15,042 nucleotides of DNA from Beroe ovata (GCA_946803715.1 CAMPET010000044.1:123207-138248), one strand, 5' to 3'; shown: positions 1 through 8,793, numbered from the stretch's first letter. A program made the numbers and translations. Notes: generated by a model from the letters alone, not told the origin.

Positions 1-19
1 ACACACACACACACACACA
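1..19. repeat. (AC)n microsatellite at left edge
   Basis: The window opens with an uninterrupted AC dinucleotide run. Together with the TG run at the other end it suggests that both borders are assembly breaks at simple repeats. Confidence 0.95.
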
Positions 20-225
20 AATAACACAAGTTCCCCTCTCTTTCTGTCGGCTAAGTGGCGTGGTTACTTCATATACCTGTCTGTGTATCCAGTGCGGGAT
101 TACTGTACATCTGCATCTTGTGGGAGTACGGTGGTCCTGTATACCCACCCACGCTGTCTGACACTATACATTTTATACATTTATACATTATACATGTACT
201 GTGTATAGTGAAAATACTGAGTAAA

Positions 226-283
226 ATGTTAAGCTCGGAATCAGATGTCCCCAGTTCGAATCCCGGTGAGGGCAAGTTGAAAT
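226..283 (+). repeat. tRNA-like / SINE-like fragment
   Basis: The stretch holds AGTTCGAATCCC (about 254-265), which closely resembles the RNA polymerase III B box and T-arm of tRNA genes (GGTTCGANNCC), followed by GGTGAGGGCA. The T-stem pairing is imperfect and I could not fold a full cloverleaf with D-arm and acceptor stem. A decayed tRNA-derived SINE tail or tRNA pseudogene therefore fits better than a working tRNA. Confidence 0.4.
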
Positions 284-642
284 AACTCCAATTTTCGGAA
301 CAAACTTAGCTTGCCAATTTGAATGTATTGTGCCGTGTAAATGACTCTGAATCATTATTCATTGTACTGCAACTTGATACATTGTACAATGTACAATTCA
401 CTACCCACTTATATCACGGCTAAACACTGCAATACATCAAGTACATTAGACGGAGCAATGCAGCAGTCTGCAGTTCATGTAATACAATATACATGGCCAA
501 CACTCTATAATGTATATACATGGCCAACACGGTGCTATTATCAAGTTTTATTATATCTACTTTTGGAACAATACTTCGCGGGACGGGAGGTTTTGAGTGT
601 GAACGGCGCTAAATTCTCACAATCGTGGATAATATAACTCAC
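284..642. other. No gene seen; probable terminal intron of cactin
   Basis: No exon was recognised on either strand. A 16-bp direct repeat (TATACATGGCCAACAC) lies at 488-503 and 515-530, and short TACATTGTACAATGTACAA-type inverted runs lie around 379-395. Because cactin exon 11 ends at 643 with a good donor (GTGAGT) before its C-terminal domain is complete, this stretch and at least part of 1-283 are likely intronic. Confidence 0.5.
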
Positions 643-3600
643 TTGAGAATACAGAATTCCTTGTCCTCTGGACAAACAGTGAGCTTGTACTGGGGCGTGC
701 AGCTCTGATCGATAAGATCCTGTAATGTTAAGTTATGTCAAGAACAATCCAGAAGTTGGGAATTTTTAAGGAATTTTCAAATGAGGCTGGCATTCGGATT
801 ATGCCTACAAAAATTTACCATGAATTCGCGACGATTCTGTCCCCAGCAACATATTACCTGGTAGAAGATGTTGAACTTGTATCCCTGTACAATTTTGGGA
901 GGGGGGTTGTCTTGGTCATAGTGAGTCTGGTTATACTTGTTCCACTCGTAGCCCGTGTGTACCCTATTGTAGAACCTAGGTTTCCTAGGCTTGTACCGGT
1001 CAGCCCAATCGTAGCTCTGACTCGTCAGTTCAAAGTCCGTGTTGAACAGTTCTTCGTCCTCCGTAGCGTCGCCCATGAGGGCTTGTGCTTGCTCCTCTAG
1101 ATCCAGCCTCGTGTCAGTCTCGCCAGTACCAGACTGAAGGGGGAGAGAGGTGACGTGACGAGAAATTTTCAGTAGAAATGTAATTTTCACATCAAAATCA
1201 AATGATCAGTTCAGATATCCTAGTTTTCAGCGCAGGCATACGTTGTGACGTCATCAAAATAGTATTACGTCATTTCATAGTTCAAGAGACAAACCGATGA
1301 CCCTCGTGTAGCAATCACACTCCCCCTCAACTCTTGCAACTCCCTGTAGAACTTCTGATCTGTGTAAACTCGGGCATCTGAGGCAAGTTCCTTCTCTCAG
1401 AGGATATAAATTCTGGAATTGAAACCTAGTTTTCTATTCACGAATCTTGCTTTCTCGAACTAGATTCGAGGATCTAGATGTCTCGATCGAACAAGATTCG
1501 ACAAAACGTGATTCTTATCCACCCATTACCACAGAGAAGAGAGGCAGTGGGAGTGACTAACCCATCTCAATAGTTTCCACTCTAATCGGAGTGTAACACA
1601 GATCCTCATACTCCTGCCTACAAGTCTCCTCCTTGTTGTCTTTCACCACAATCTTCATCGTGTGATGACCTTCCTTCTTCTTCTCTGAATCGTCTTCCCT
1701 CTTCTTCCTTTTCTTCGTTTTCTTTACGTCACTCTTCTCTACCATGACTTCTTCACTCTTACCCGGTGCCTCTGTGTTCTGATCCGTGATGGGGAACAGA
1801 GTAGCCGGTTCCTTTCCAGCCTGGAGCAAGTAACATAAGTCACGAACACCATATCAGTCTTTGAAATCATTTTTCGGGCAGAAACTTAATTACAAATCCA
1901 GCTTACGGTTGCAGCCTTTGTTTTTGATGCGAAGTCCCTTCTTTTAGAGATTTCTTCATGCTTTTCTCTGAGCCTAGCTTTGGATATTTCAACAAACGCC
2001 TGAGAATAGGTATCATTTTTTCTAGGAGACGTTCGATCCTAACACCAATAGTAGCGTCTGTAGCCTTAAAAAACAACAACAAATCATCAAAGAGATAGCT
2101 CGATAATTTCTCCAGATTCGTGTTCTATAATCAAAATTGAAAGCAACAGATACGTCTTCTTGAGGGGTGGAGTCAGGATTGAGTCCCACTTCGCCTTACC
2201 CTCTGGGCTATATTCTCCCAATACGACACATCTATTGGCCCGCCCTTCTTCAACTTTTCCTGTATCCCCTTGTGCATTTCAGCAAGCTGAGAACTGGTCT
2301 TGCCCCGGAATATACGCTCTACATCCACCCCAACAGCACTGTTGATAGAGTTTCGACTCTTCTCCACCTGATAATAACACAATCAGCGGGGCAGGAATAG
2401 GAGTGAAGGGCAAGTGCTGAGAAATTAGGAACCATCAGAAAACTTTTAAGTTTAAAAGTAGGACGATTCAAAACGTGTGGATCAAAATATCGCTGTTCAC
2501 GCGATGATCAACGCAATTGCTCCTCACCTTGAGCTTGGTGTTATGCAACTTGATCTGATCCTCACACACCACCTCGAGATCGTTCCAGAACGTGAGGTCT
2601 GTTTCGTTCCTGTCGAGGTCCTTGTAAACCTTGATATCAGCTTGCAGATCTTCCAAATCGTGAAGGGAGATGTTCTACGGGAGAGTACATGTATGAATGC
2701 AGTGCAGAATGGATGCATGAATGTTCATATCTAGGTTCAATTCGCTTTTCCAGCTGGATGAATGAATAACTAAAGGTCAAAAACGTCGAATCATAAAGAG
2801 TTGTGTTCGAATTCTCAGGATGAAGTTCCGCGGAAGTTCTATTCTCGCTTAACGAAACTCTCAGCATGCAGCTACCTGTACAACACTGAGCGGTTCACCG
2901 ACAATCTCCGTATCAGTACTGTCATTAGCGTGGTGGATGTAGTAAGCAAGCAGATCTATAGGATTCGCTCTGTTGTTCTTTATGCGCAACTCAGACCGGA
3001 TCCTGGCTTGCTCCAGATGAAACTGTGGAGAAGTTGAATTGGGTGAAAGTGAAATTATCAGATTCCATGCAGTCCCTTTTTTGATCACGTGTTATATTGA
3101 GTCACGTGTTATCTTAAATCAGACGCGGTATATTGAATCACGCGCGTTAAACTCACGTCTCCCTCCTGTTCCTGCCACTCCTTGAACATTTCCCGTTCCT
3201 TCTCAAGTCTCACGCGATCCAGTTCTTCTGCTCGAGCAGCCTGCTCCAACTCCCTCTCCTCACGACGTCGCTGTACCTGGACACACGCCGGTGTTAATAA
3301 GAGTACCCACGAGAAAAACAACTCGTGTTTCCTGCCATCTATCCTACCTGTTGCTGGAAGGAGCAACAGGTAGGATAGATTGCATTATTACCGGGTAACG
3401 GTTCTAACTCACTTTCCAGAGTTCAATTTTCTTCTCCTTCTCTTTCATCTTAGCGAGTAGCTCCCTGTCTGTTTCATCCAGCTTATCAAGTCCATCCTGC
3501 TCATGTTTCTTCTTCCACACAAACTTATCATCTGTCAAGAGTTACACGCTGTCATGAAGCCGTGAATGATGAACTTATGACAGTACTGTAGTCATGAATG

Positions 3601-3839
3601 AAAAGATGTGAAATATTCTGAACACAGTCATTCTGGTTGTAGACTCCTGCACAATCCATTTCACACAGGATCAATACTGAGGGAGAACCTTTGTTAGATT
3701 GTGGCAAGCCATTGTTGTGAGCTGTAGGCTGTACCGTTTCATCTGCACCACTTTTCTCATTATCACTCCCATCATCTCTTCTGTGATGCTTCTTCTTCTT
3801 TTTGTCCTTCTTGTGTTTCTTATGATGATCAGAACCCAT
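643..3839 (-). CDS. CACTIN: Cactin, 3' end missing
   Basis: Conserved nuclear protein first found as a partner of the IkappaB protein Cactus, now also known as a splicing-associated factor. Eleven minus-strand exons join in phase with AG/GT borders: 3689-3839, 3413-3531, 3157-3276, 2876-3022, 2528-2674, 2200-2367, 1907-1999, 1562-1820, 1295-1377, 858-1133 and 643-719, giving about 546 residues. The N-terminus is a basic Lys/His run (MGSDHHKKHKKDKKKKKHH), then a charged coiled-coil region. The middle domain shows NNRANPIDLLAYYI and DLEDLQADIKVYKDL. The C-terminal domain contains DRYKPRKPRFYNRVHTGYEW, NKYNQTHYDQDNPPPKIVQG and YKFNIFY, nearly identical to animal cactins, then DLIDQ. Exon 11 ends in phase 2 at a GTGAGT donor. 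About the last 45-50 residues (the usual FHAGPPYEDIAF and terminal basic segment) were not found in 1-642 and must lie beyond the left edge. It lacks the long low-complexity insert of the vertebrate protein. Confidence 0.95.
3080..3110. repeat. Duplicated CACGTG-containing repeat in cactin intron 3
   Basis: Two adjacent copies of a roughly 17-bp unit with core TCACGTGTTAT lie in the intron between exons 3 and 4, with a weaker third copy just after (TATTGAATCACGCGCG, around 3130-3145). Each clear copy holds the palindrome CACGTG, an E-box type sequence. Regulatory meaning is speculative. Confidence 0.4.
3337..3380. repeat. Perfect 19-bp hairpin in cactin intron 2
   Basis: ATCTATCCTACCTGTTGCT at 3337-3355 is exactly complementary to 3362-3380, separated by a 6-nt loop (GGAAGG). 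It lies wholly in the intron between exons 2 and 3 (3277-3412). It could be a tiny foldback element or a structured intronic RNA; the stem is shorter than a usual animal pre-miRNA. Confidence 0.85.
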
Positions 3840-4113
3840 ACCTACGGTAGAGGGTTCTCAATGTGCAAATCAAAACTATCAAAGTTAGTCTTAAAAACTT
3901 GCTCTGTGCTCAGTGCTTTATGATTCATGCATAGATGAATTAAACTAGTAAACTACACAAAAAGATGTGTTACGCCTGCGGCCTGAAAACTTTCCTTATC
4001 ATACAATCCCATAAACAAAGCTGCCTAATCTTCAGTTCAAAATTGATTTCCTCAACAGTGAGGGAGTACGCATCACAGAACAAAATCAACGCATGATATA
4101 CGAAATGCATCCC
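3840..4113. other. Spacer between cactin and the bL9m-like gene
   Basis: About 270 bp lie between the stop of the upstream gene and the cactin start codon, both on the minus strand. The spacer must hold the 3' UTR of the upstream gene and the cactin promoter/5' UTR. No clear AATAAA on the minus strand and no convincing TATA box were seen. Confidence 0.5.
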
Positions 4114-4842
4114 TCAGGAGCCTGAAACTACAACCCTAAGATTTTCTATGACGTCACCACTGATTTTCAGAGGGACCAAGTACTCGCCGGGCTTACTGAT
4201 TGTTTCACCCAATAACACTGACTTGTCTGACGACACAAACAAGTTCAACTCTGATCTGAGATAGTTCAGCACCTGTTCCTTTGACACCGGTCCATTTGAC
4301 ACCAGCGCTGACTCCTGCAGCAGCACCTGCAGAGCAGGGTCACACTGATCATCACCGGACTCTGCCACCTCTCTGTCTGAATCAGATGACACTTTGATAT
4401 TAGCATACTCCGCTACATTCTCAGTTGTAGCAAATACTCCATACCCCGGGTTGATGACCAACTCAAATACATCGTCAATACTCCACCACATGAGAGTTCC
4501 AGCAGGGATAACAGGAGGGATATTGCGAGGTGGATACTCTATCTTGTGCATAGGGATGTAAGTCATATCCTTGACAAAAACCACGGGAAGTTCCCGTCTT
4601 TCCAGAGTTGTATCCTGATTCAGCTCATCCACCACTTTGCACGCTTCCTGCCACACTCTCATTGTAACGTGCCGGTCTAGTCTGTCGAGGAGACGAAACA
4701 ACTGGTTACCACGCTGATCCACGTTGTCAAGGGGACCCAGTGGGTACTTCTTACTCCACATGAAGCTGTTGTTGGTATTACAGCGCTTTGTGAGGTGGTA
4801 AAGGGAGGATTGGAGTAGACGGTATCGAGATAAGCAGATCAT
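4114..4842 (-). CDS. MRPL9: Probable mitochondrial ribosomal protein bL9m
   Basis: Open frame of 242 residues without introns. The N-terminus is basic and short of acidic residues (MICLSRYRLLQSSLYHLTKR), as expected of a mitochondrial targeting peptide. A WSKKYPLGPL segment recalls the W-K-PL segment early in animal MRPL9. NPGYGVFATTENVAEYANI resembles the L9 motif in which a glycine-rich loop leads into GLAVYASPEN. The C-terminal NLFVSSDKSVLLGETISKPG, EYLVPLKI and NLRVVV follow the order and spacing of the MRPL9 C-terminal domain (LGVVVAPHTLKL, ITRWGEYW, VPMSVV). The product would be a structural protein of the mitochondrial large ribosomal subunit. Length is near that of animal MRPL9 (about 267). 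Identification rests on these partial similarities recalled by eye, so it is less certain than its neighbours. An acceptor-like CTACTCAG just upstream of the ATG suggests a possible 5' UTR intron. Confidence 0.6.
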   Translation of the reverse strand: MICLSRYRLLQSSLYHLTKRCNTNNSFMWSKKYPLGPLDNVDQRGNQLFRLLDRLDRHVTMRVWQEACKVVDELNQDTTLERRELPVVFVKDMTYIPMHKIEYPPRNIPPVIPAGTLMWWSIDDVFELVINPGYGVFATTENVAEYANIKVSSDSDREVAESGDDQCDPALQVLLQESALVSNGPVSKEQVLNYLRSELNLFVSSDKSVLLGETISKPGEYLVPLKISGDVIENLRVVVSGS

Positions 4843-5191
4843 AGTCCTGAGTAGGAAGTAGTTTGGATGTCATTCAACTGATGAGTTCCGATTTGGCCAT
4901 TGTAGTAACGGGACACGTGGTATGAAACACGGAAACGTTCAGCAGAGCAAGAATAATGACACAAGATAATTCGGTACGATGGTAAAATGTTGCTTGATTC
5001 AATCGTTCCAATCACAAATATTTTGTACAATTAACTGTGTACAATCAAACAATACCATTAAATTCATTGATCTAAAACGGTGAAACTGAGTGTATCATAC
5101 TTTTGAGTGTATCATACTGAAGACTGAGCAATGTCAAAATCTGAATGTTACCCAATAATTCAATTATCAACTAAATAAAAATTTTGTTGAT
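4843..5191. other. Spacer between GOSR2 and the bL9m-like gene
   Basis: About 350 bp of AT-rich DNA with no supported gene. It contains a short tandem duplication of TGAGTGTATCATACT (around 5088-5118). It should hold the GOSR2 3' UTR and the promoter of the bL9m-like gene. I saw no clear minus-strand AATAAA. Confidence 0.5.
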
Positions 5192-6224
5192 TCAAAACAC
5201 AAAATACAATAACAAAAACATGATTATTACAGTCCCACAACAGCCAATGTAGAATAAATACTGATCATGGGCTGATCTCCGTTCAATGAGCTTCATTACT
5301 GTTGTTGATAATCCTAGGATATTGGCTACACTAGCCATCCTTTTCTTTATCATCTGGAATAAGTATGGTCTAAAGACTTTCTTAATGCGAACCTTAATAG
5401 CATAACTATCACAGTCTAATTCTAGCAATAGTTGGGAACAGTTCAGCTGTGAACCGAGTTTGATCATCCTGTGAGACTTACCGATAAAGAAGAACGTTGC
5501 TCTCTGAGTTGTTTGAGTGCCTGAGCACCGGTGTCTAATAATGCATCAAGACCTCTATTAGAATGACCAACGTTTTCATTGAATGATAGTGCTGCATCAA
5601 GAGCAAGAATTGTGTCCTGCAGGAAATTCCCGTCTTATGTGAAAACATTTTGAAATCATTTTGTAGCCTGATATGAAACATACTTTCAAATTGCAATTAT
5701 CAATTCACACTGTTATCATTTGCTGTGAAATTTCTATTTAGGAGCTCTTCTTTTTCTAATCTTTCCTGCTCCCTTGTTGAAATATGGTGCCTGTATCTTT
5801 GTAAGGAATCATTTAGGGCTCTGCTCTCATACAGTAACTGATCATATCTGCAGTTAATTACAATATTCAGACTTAATATTTCAAGAGCAAGTTAATGATT
5901 CGAAGGTTAACTGATCTTGATTTCATACCTGTATTTCGAGTTATGACGCTTTTGTGGAGGCTCTTTTCTCACAAGGATATCCAATCTGTCACAATCAGCA
6001 GAAAGTTGTTCCTGAAATCGGTTATCATTCACTGTCAGGATTTGCTAAATATTCTATTGCTTACTTCTTATCACCAATTATACTCAAAAGTGAATTACAC
6101 TTACTTGTAAACTTATAATGTGATTAAGAGCTGATTCATCACCCCTCCCATAATTCTCCACTAACTGCTGAAGCTCCAATAACCTACGATAAGCCACTGG
6201 CATCAGTCTTTCAATCTCAGTCAT
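5192..6224 (-). CDS. GOSR2: Membrin, Golgi SNAP receptor complex member 2
   Basis: Qb-SNARE acting in ER-to-Golgi and intra-Golgi vesicle fusion. Five exons join in phase: 6105-6224, 5929-6011, 5709-5847, 5482-5616 and 5192-5353, giving exactly 212 residues, the length of human GOSR2. Exon 1 starts MTEIERLMPVAYRRLLEL. Exon 2 carries RLDILVRKEPPQKRHN, matching the family's RLEIL..KEPPNKRQN. Exon 3 has ISTREQERLEKEELLNRNFT. The SNARE motif has LKQLREQRSSL, whose glutamine (residue 154) fits the Q of the zero layer, then NILGLSTTVMKLIERRSAHD, almost the family signature. It ends in a C-terminal membrane anchor (about 190-212, YLFYIGCCGTVIIMFLLLYF), typical of a tail-anchored SNARE. The ATG at 6224 aligns with the usual start within one residue. 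The introns are short (about 93-128 bp, from 6012-6104 to 5354-5481). The spacing to the NDUFAF8-like gene is 217 bp. Confidence 0.96.
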
Positions 6225-6441
6225 ATCCCTATTTCAGACACAATGAGAATCTATATTGGACTCCAGCTATTAAATAATGCTAAGATTCCTTACATTCCTT
6301 AACAATTTCATAGAATGATACACTCATAAGAATAAATAGATATGAACATGACATAAATTGCCAAAATACATTGCTCAATACTTCTTGACTGGTTCACATT
6401 TCAGTTCTTGGACAAGGGATATTCCTGTGCTCCTCTTAATG
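6225..6441. promoter_or_regulatory. Short intergenic region upstream of GOSR2
   Basis: The 217 bp between the NDUFAF8-like stop and the GOSR2 ATG must contain both a 3' UTR and the GOSR2 promoter. No specific motif is convincing. An acceptor-like CTGAAATAG ends a few bases before the GOSR2 ATG, so a 5' UTR intron or trans-splice site is possible. Confidence 0.35.
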
Positions 6442-6621
6442 CTAGCTTCCTTTACTGGCTGCAATCTTCATACATTTTTCCAGAGCTACAAATTCTGTTT
6501 GACAGGTTCCTTTGACAGTGTTGGTGCTCTTTAAAACACACTGAGAATATGCAGCTGCTTCAACAGTACACTTGGAGACAGATGAAAGCAGCTTTCTTAG
6601 TCTCTCAGATCCATTTTTCAT
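6442..6621 (-). CDS. NDUFAF8: NDUFAF8-like twin CX9C protein
   Basis: Small intronless gene of 59 residues from the ATG at 6621 (MKNGSERLRKLL). Cysteines at 18 and 28 and at 40 and 50 form two exact CX9C motifs (CTVEAAAYSQC and CQTEFVALEKC), the hallmark of CHCH-type proteins oxidised by the Mia40/CHCHD4 pathway in the mitochondrial intermembrane space. The EAAAY.xCV segment and the C-x-x-EF-x-AL-x-x-C segment match human NDUFAF8 (C17orf89), a complex I assembly factor that works with NDUFAF5. It is slightly shorter than the 74-residue human protein, mostly at the N-terminus. The frame stays open upstream only through a TTG, and CTAGTTTGCCAG just before the ATG could be a splice acceptor, so an upstream exon is not excluded. 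Assignment to NDUFAF8 rather than another small CX9C protein is by motif similarity. Confidence 0.8.
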   Translation of the reverse strand: MKNGSERLRKLLSSVSKCTVEAAAYSQCVLKSTNTVKGTCQTEFVALEKCMKIAASKGS

Positions 6622-6890
6622 TTCTGGCAAACTAGTTAGCTTCTAATATGTCAACAATGCAGTTGAAAAGAATACAAAGTGGAAGATATTTTGAATTTCC
6701 CCCCTTGAATTGAAGTCAATAAAATAAATGACATTATCATTATTTCTATTATGTCATCTTCATTAAAATAGTTCCCAGCCTATATTCACCCTAACAAAAA
6801 GAATATAAATTGAAACATGCCAAGATCATAAAAATGATTACTGAGATCGAGAGATGAAACAGCTTAACAAGAATCTTAACAACAATATTT
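6622..6890. other. AT-rich spacer, nothing specific seen
   Basis: Intergenic DNA upstream of the NDUFAF8-like gene and ahead of the repeat cluster. No exon, RNA gene or clear motif could be supported. Confidence 0.5.
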
Positions 6891-7075
6891 TTGTCAATCG
6901 ATGATAGACCCTGTCGAGAATTTCGTTTCGCGCGCGCGGCGCGAACTTATTCTCAGACGCAACTTATTCTCTGACGCAAGCCGCGGCTTGCATCAGCAGT
7001 TTAGCATTGCCAGACAAATCCTATCGATAATTTCGTTTTGTGCGCGCGCGCCGCTCGCGAGAAACAGGTCAGGCA
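6891..7075 (+). mobile_element. GC-rich MITE-like element, copy A
   Basis: Starts with a 37-bp sequence (TTGTCAATCGATGATAGACC, then CTGTCGAGAATTTCGTT) and continues into a CGCGCGCG-rich core. The same 37 bp occurs in inverted orientation at 7949-7985 with 35 matches. Inside it a 17-bp unit (AACTTATTCTCAGACGC) is repeated in tandem with one change, and a diverged relative of the end sequence (CTATCGATAATTTCGTTTTG) recurs at 7021-7040. Composition contrasts sharply with the AT-rich surroundings. The right boundary is uncertain. No transposase is encoded, so it would be a non-autonomous element. Confidence 0.6.
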
Positions 7076-7203
7076 ACATTTAACAAAGTACTTGAGCGCA
7101 GCCTTAGCTGTTAGCGGCTACATCTGGCAAGGCGCCAAGGCAAGCTACTAGCTAGCTTGCTTTTAGTTTAAGCATGCAAAATTGCGTTGAATGAACCAAG
7201 AAG

Positions 7204-7294
7204 TTGTAGGATTTCACCCTACCCTTGCTGGCGGGATTTTATCCTCGGGGCGGATTGAAAATCGCGCGCACCGAGGGTAGGGTAAAATCCTACA
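7204..7294. mobile_element. Hairpin MITE with 10-bp target-site duplication
   Basis: A 91-bp insert with 23-bp terminal inverted repeats: TGTAGGATTTCACCCTACCC onward at 7205-7227 matches the reverse complement of 7272-7294 at 21 of 23 positions. It is flanked directly by AACCAAGAAG at 7194-7203 and again at 7295-7304, a perfect 10-bp direct repeat that fits a target-site duplication. The interior holds CGCGCGCA. Duplications of 9-11 bp are typical of Mutator-like (MULE) transposons, so a non-autonomous MULE-type MITE is the best guess. It has no coding capacity. Confidence 0.8.
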
Positions 7295-7321
7295 AACCAA
7301 GAAGCATAATGAATGAAACTC

Positions 7322-7340
7322 AAGAGGTATGACACATTGA
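7322..7340 (+). repeat. Single GGTATGACACATTGA unit
   Basis: A lone copy of the short motif that occurs twice in tandem at 7986-8023. It directly precedes the first copy of the duplicated 5' region. Confidence 0.6.
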
Positions 7341-7878
7341 TCATAAATCGAACCTTAAACTTGTATAACGTAGTGTTGAAAAGTTTGAAAATATCTAGAA
7401 TTATAATATGTCATTTTTATGTTTGACATTTTTGCAACAGTGTAATGTCAAATATCCATGTTATTCATTTAGATATATATAAGAATGGAGCATCCTATGT
7501 TTCTTTTACTTGATGATTTAAACAAGAGAGGAAAGCTCTATCAACAATCATCAGCAACTGCCCTAGAGTTGTTCAGCCTCCCTGTTTAACTGGCAACTGC
7601 AAAGTGAAAAATTGCATTAGCTGGTGGCAAGAGAGGAGGTATCAGGACTATTTGTTCCTCATATCTTACAACTGCAAGGCATGCCACCCAGAATTCTTGG
7701 CATCATAGCTTGGAGAAAAGTGGATATTGATAGGACTCTTGATAGAAACCAAATTTTAAATTATAAATGCTGATTTGCATCTGTTATTTACAATCATTAT
7801 TGTCACTTCAATGCTGAGTTGATCTATCTGATCTGTTTTTTTAATCCTTTCTTATTCAGGGTTATGGTCAACCTAGTT
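7341..7878 (+). pseudogene. Truncated duplicate of the DNAJB9-like 5' region
   Basis: These 538 bp are a near copy of 8273-8808, about 95% identical by eye with a few 1-2 bp indels. The copy contains the whole upstream block, the acceptor-like TTTCTTATTCAGG, the ATG (7864-7866) and the first codons (MVNLV), then breaks off at the base called N at 7879, where repeat sequence begins. The remaining frame runs into the repeat and stops near 8022. It therefore lacks most of the signal peptide and the entire J domain and cannot make the chaperone. It could still act as an extra promoter or upstream exon. Confidence 0.85.
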
Positions 7879-7879
7879 N

Positions 7880-7985
7880 TTCTCGACAGGGGCTATCATC
7901 GACAGCCAATGCTTGTGTTGTGCAGTGTGAGAATAAGTTTGCGCGCGCAACGAAATTTTCGACAGGGTCTATCATCGATCGACAA
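7880..7985 (-). mobile_element. GC-rich MITE-like element, copy B (inverted)
   Basis: Read on the minus strand, the 37 bp at 7985-7949 match the start of copy A at 35 of 37 positions, followed by the same GCGCGCGC core and AACTTATTCTC segment. On the plus strand it begins TCTCGACAGGGGCTATCATC and ends with TCGACAGGGTCTATCATCGA, so the element is bounded by direct copies of its own end motif. Its left boundary coincides with the break point of the duplicated DNAJB9-like 5' region. Confidence 0.65.
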
Positions 7986-8023
7986 CAAGGTATGGCACAT
8001 TGACAAAGGTATGACACATTGAC
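7986..8023 (+). repeat. Two tandem 19-bp units
   Basis: CAAGGTATGGCACATTGAC at 7986-8004 is followed directly by AAAGGTATGACACATTGAC at 8005-8023. A third relative stands at 7322-7340, just before the duplicated block, so the motif may mark a duplication junction. Confidence 0.8.
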
Positions 8024-8272
8024 AAAGCTAAATTTGTTGAATATTTTAGAAGTAATCCCTACATTGCCAAAAAGAAGGGCATTAACATTTATTAGTTAGC
8101 CATGCTAATTTGTTCTTTCTTTTGTAATGCACAGATTGTTGTTAACTACCTGCTACCTTTCTGTATTGGACACCTATGGTGGTGTTTTTTCAATGGTAGT
8201 GAATGCCCAGGTTTTAATATATTGTGAATTGTGATGGTTGGATACCAAAACTCTTATATCATATTTTTTTAA
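8024..8272. other. Unique spacer, nothing specific seen
   Basis: AT-rich DNA between the repeat cluster and the second copy of the duplicated block. No exon or RNA gene could be supported. Confidence 0.5.
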
Positions 8273-8793
8273 TCATGAATCCAACCTTAAACTTGTATAA
8301 AATAGTGTTGAGAAGTTTAAAAATATCTAGGATTATAATATGTCATTTTTATGTTTGACATATTTGCAACAGTGGTAATGTCAAATATCCATGTTATTCA
8401 TTTGAGATATATATAAGAATGGAGCATACTATGTTTCTTTTACTTAATGATTCAAAGAGAGGAAAGCTCAATCTACAATCATCAGCAGTTGCCCTAGAGT
8501 GGTTCAGCCTCCCTGTTTAACTGGCAACTGCAAAGTGAAAAATTGCATAGCTGGTGGCAGGAGAGGAGGTATCAGGACTATTTGTCCCTCATATCTTACA
8601 ACTGCAAGGCATGCCACCCAGAATTCTTGGTATCATAGCTTGGAGAAAAGTGGATATTGATAGGACTCTTGATACAAACCAAATTTTAAATTATAAATGC
8701 TGATTTGCATCTGTTATTCACAATCATTATTGTCACTTCAATACTGAGTTGATCTATCTTATCTGTTTTTTCAATCCTTTCTTATTCAGGGTT
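8273..8793 (+). promoter_or_regulatory. Upstream region of the DNAJB9-like gene (duplicated block, copy 2)
   Basis: This block directly precedes the start codon and is the intact partner of 7341-7878. It should contain the promoter and 5' UTR. It holds a perfect octamer ATTTGCAT (8703-8710, also at 7773-7780 in the other copy), the binding site class of POU/OCT factors. The TTTCTTATTCAGG just before the ATG has the form of a splice acceptor, so the transcript may begin further upstream with a 5' UTR intron. I found no clear ER-stress element (CCAAT-N9-CCACG) by eye, although vertebrate DNAJB9 is stress induced. Confidence 0.5.

Noticed and set aside
69-275. Candidate final cactin exon (GGYTGPPYS) on the minus strand
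   Set aside because: Only GPPY matches the expected FHAGPPYEDIAF; the following residues and the C-terminal basic segment do not fit.
341-637. 98-residue open frame on the plus strand
   Set aside because: Composition follows AT-rich repeats, it includes the duplicated TATACATGGCCAACAC, and no domain or signal is recognisable.
735-1100. 121-residue open frame on the plus strand
   Set aside because: It lies opposite cactin exon 10 and its strongly conserved C-terminal domain on the minus strand; the plus frame is a shadow.
1246-1253. TGACGTCA palindrome (CRE type) in a cactin intron
   Set aside because: A single 8-bp match in an intron is expected by chance at this length; no supporting context.
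6901-7083. 60-residue frame through the GC-rich element
   Set aside because: The apparent coding character comes from low-complexity GC-rich repeat sequence; no known motif.
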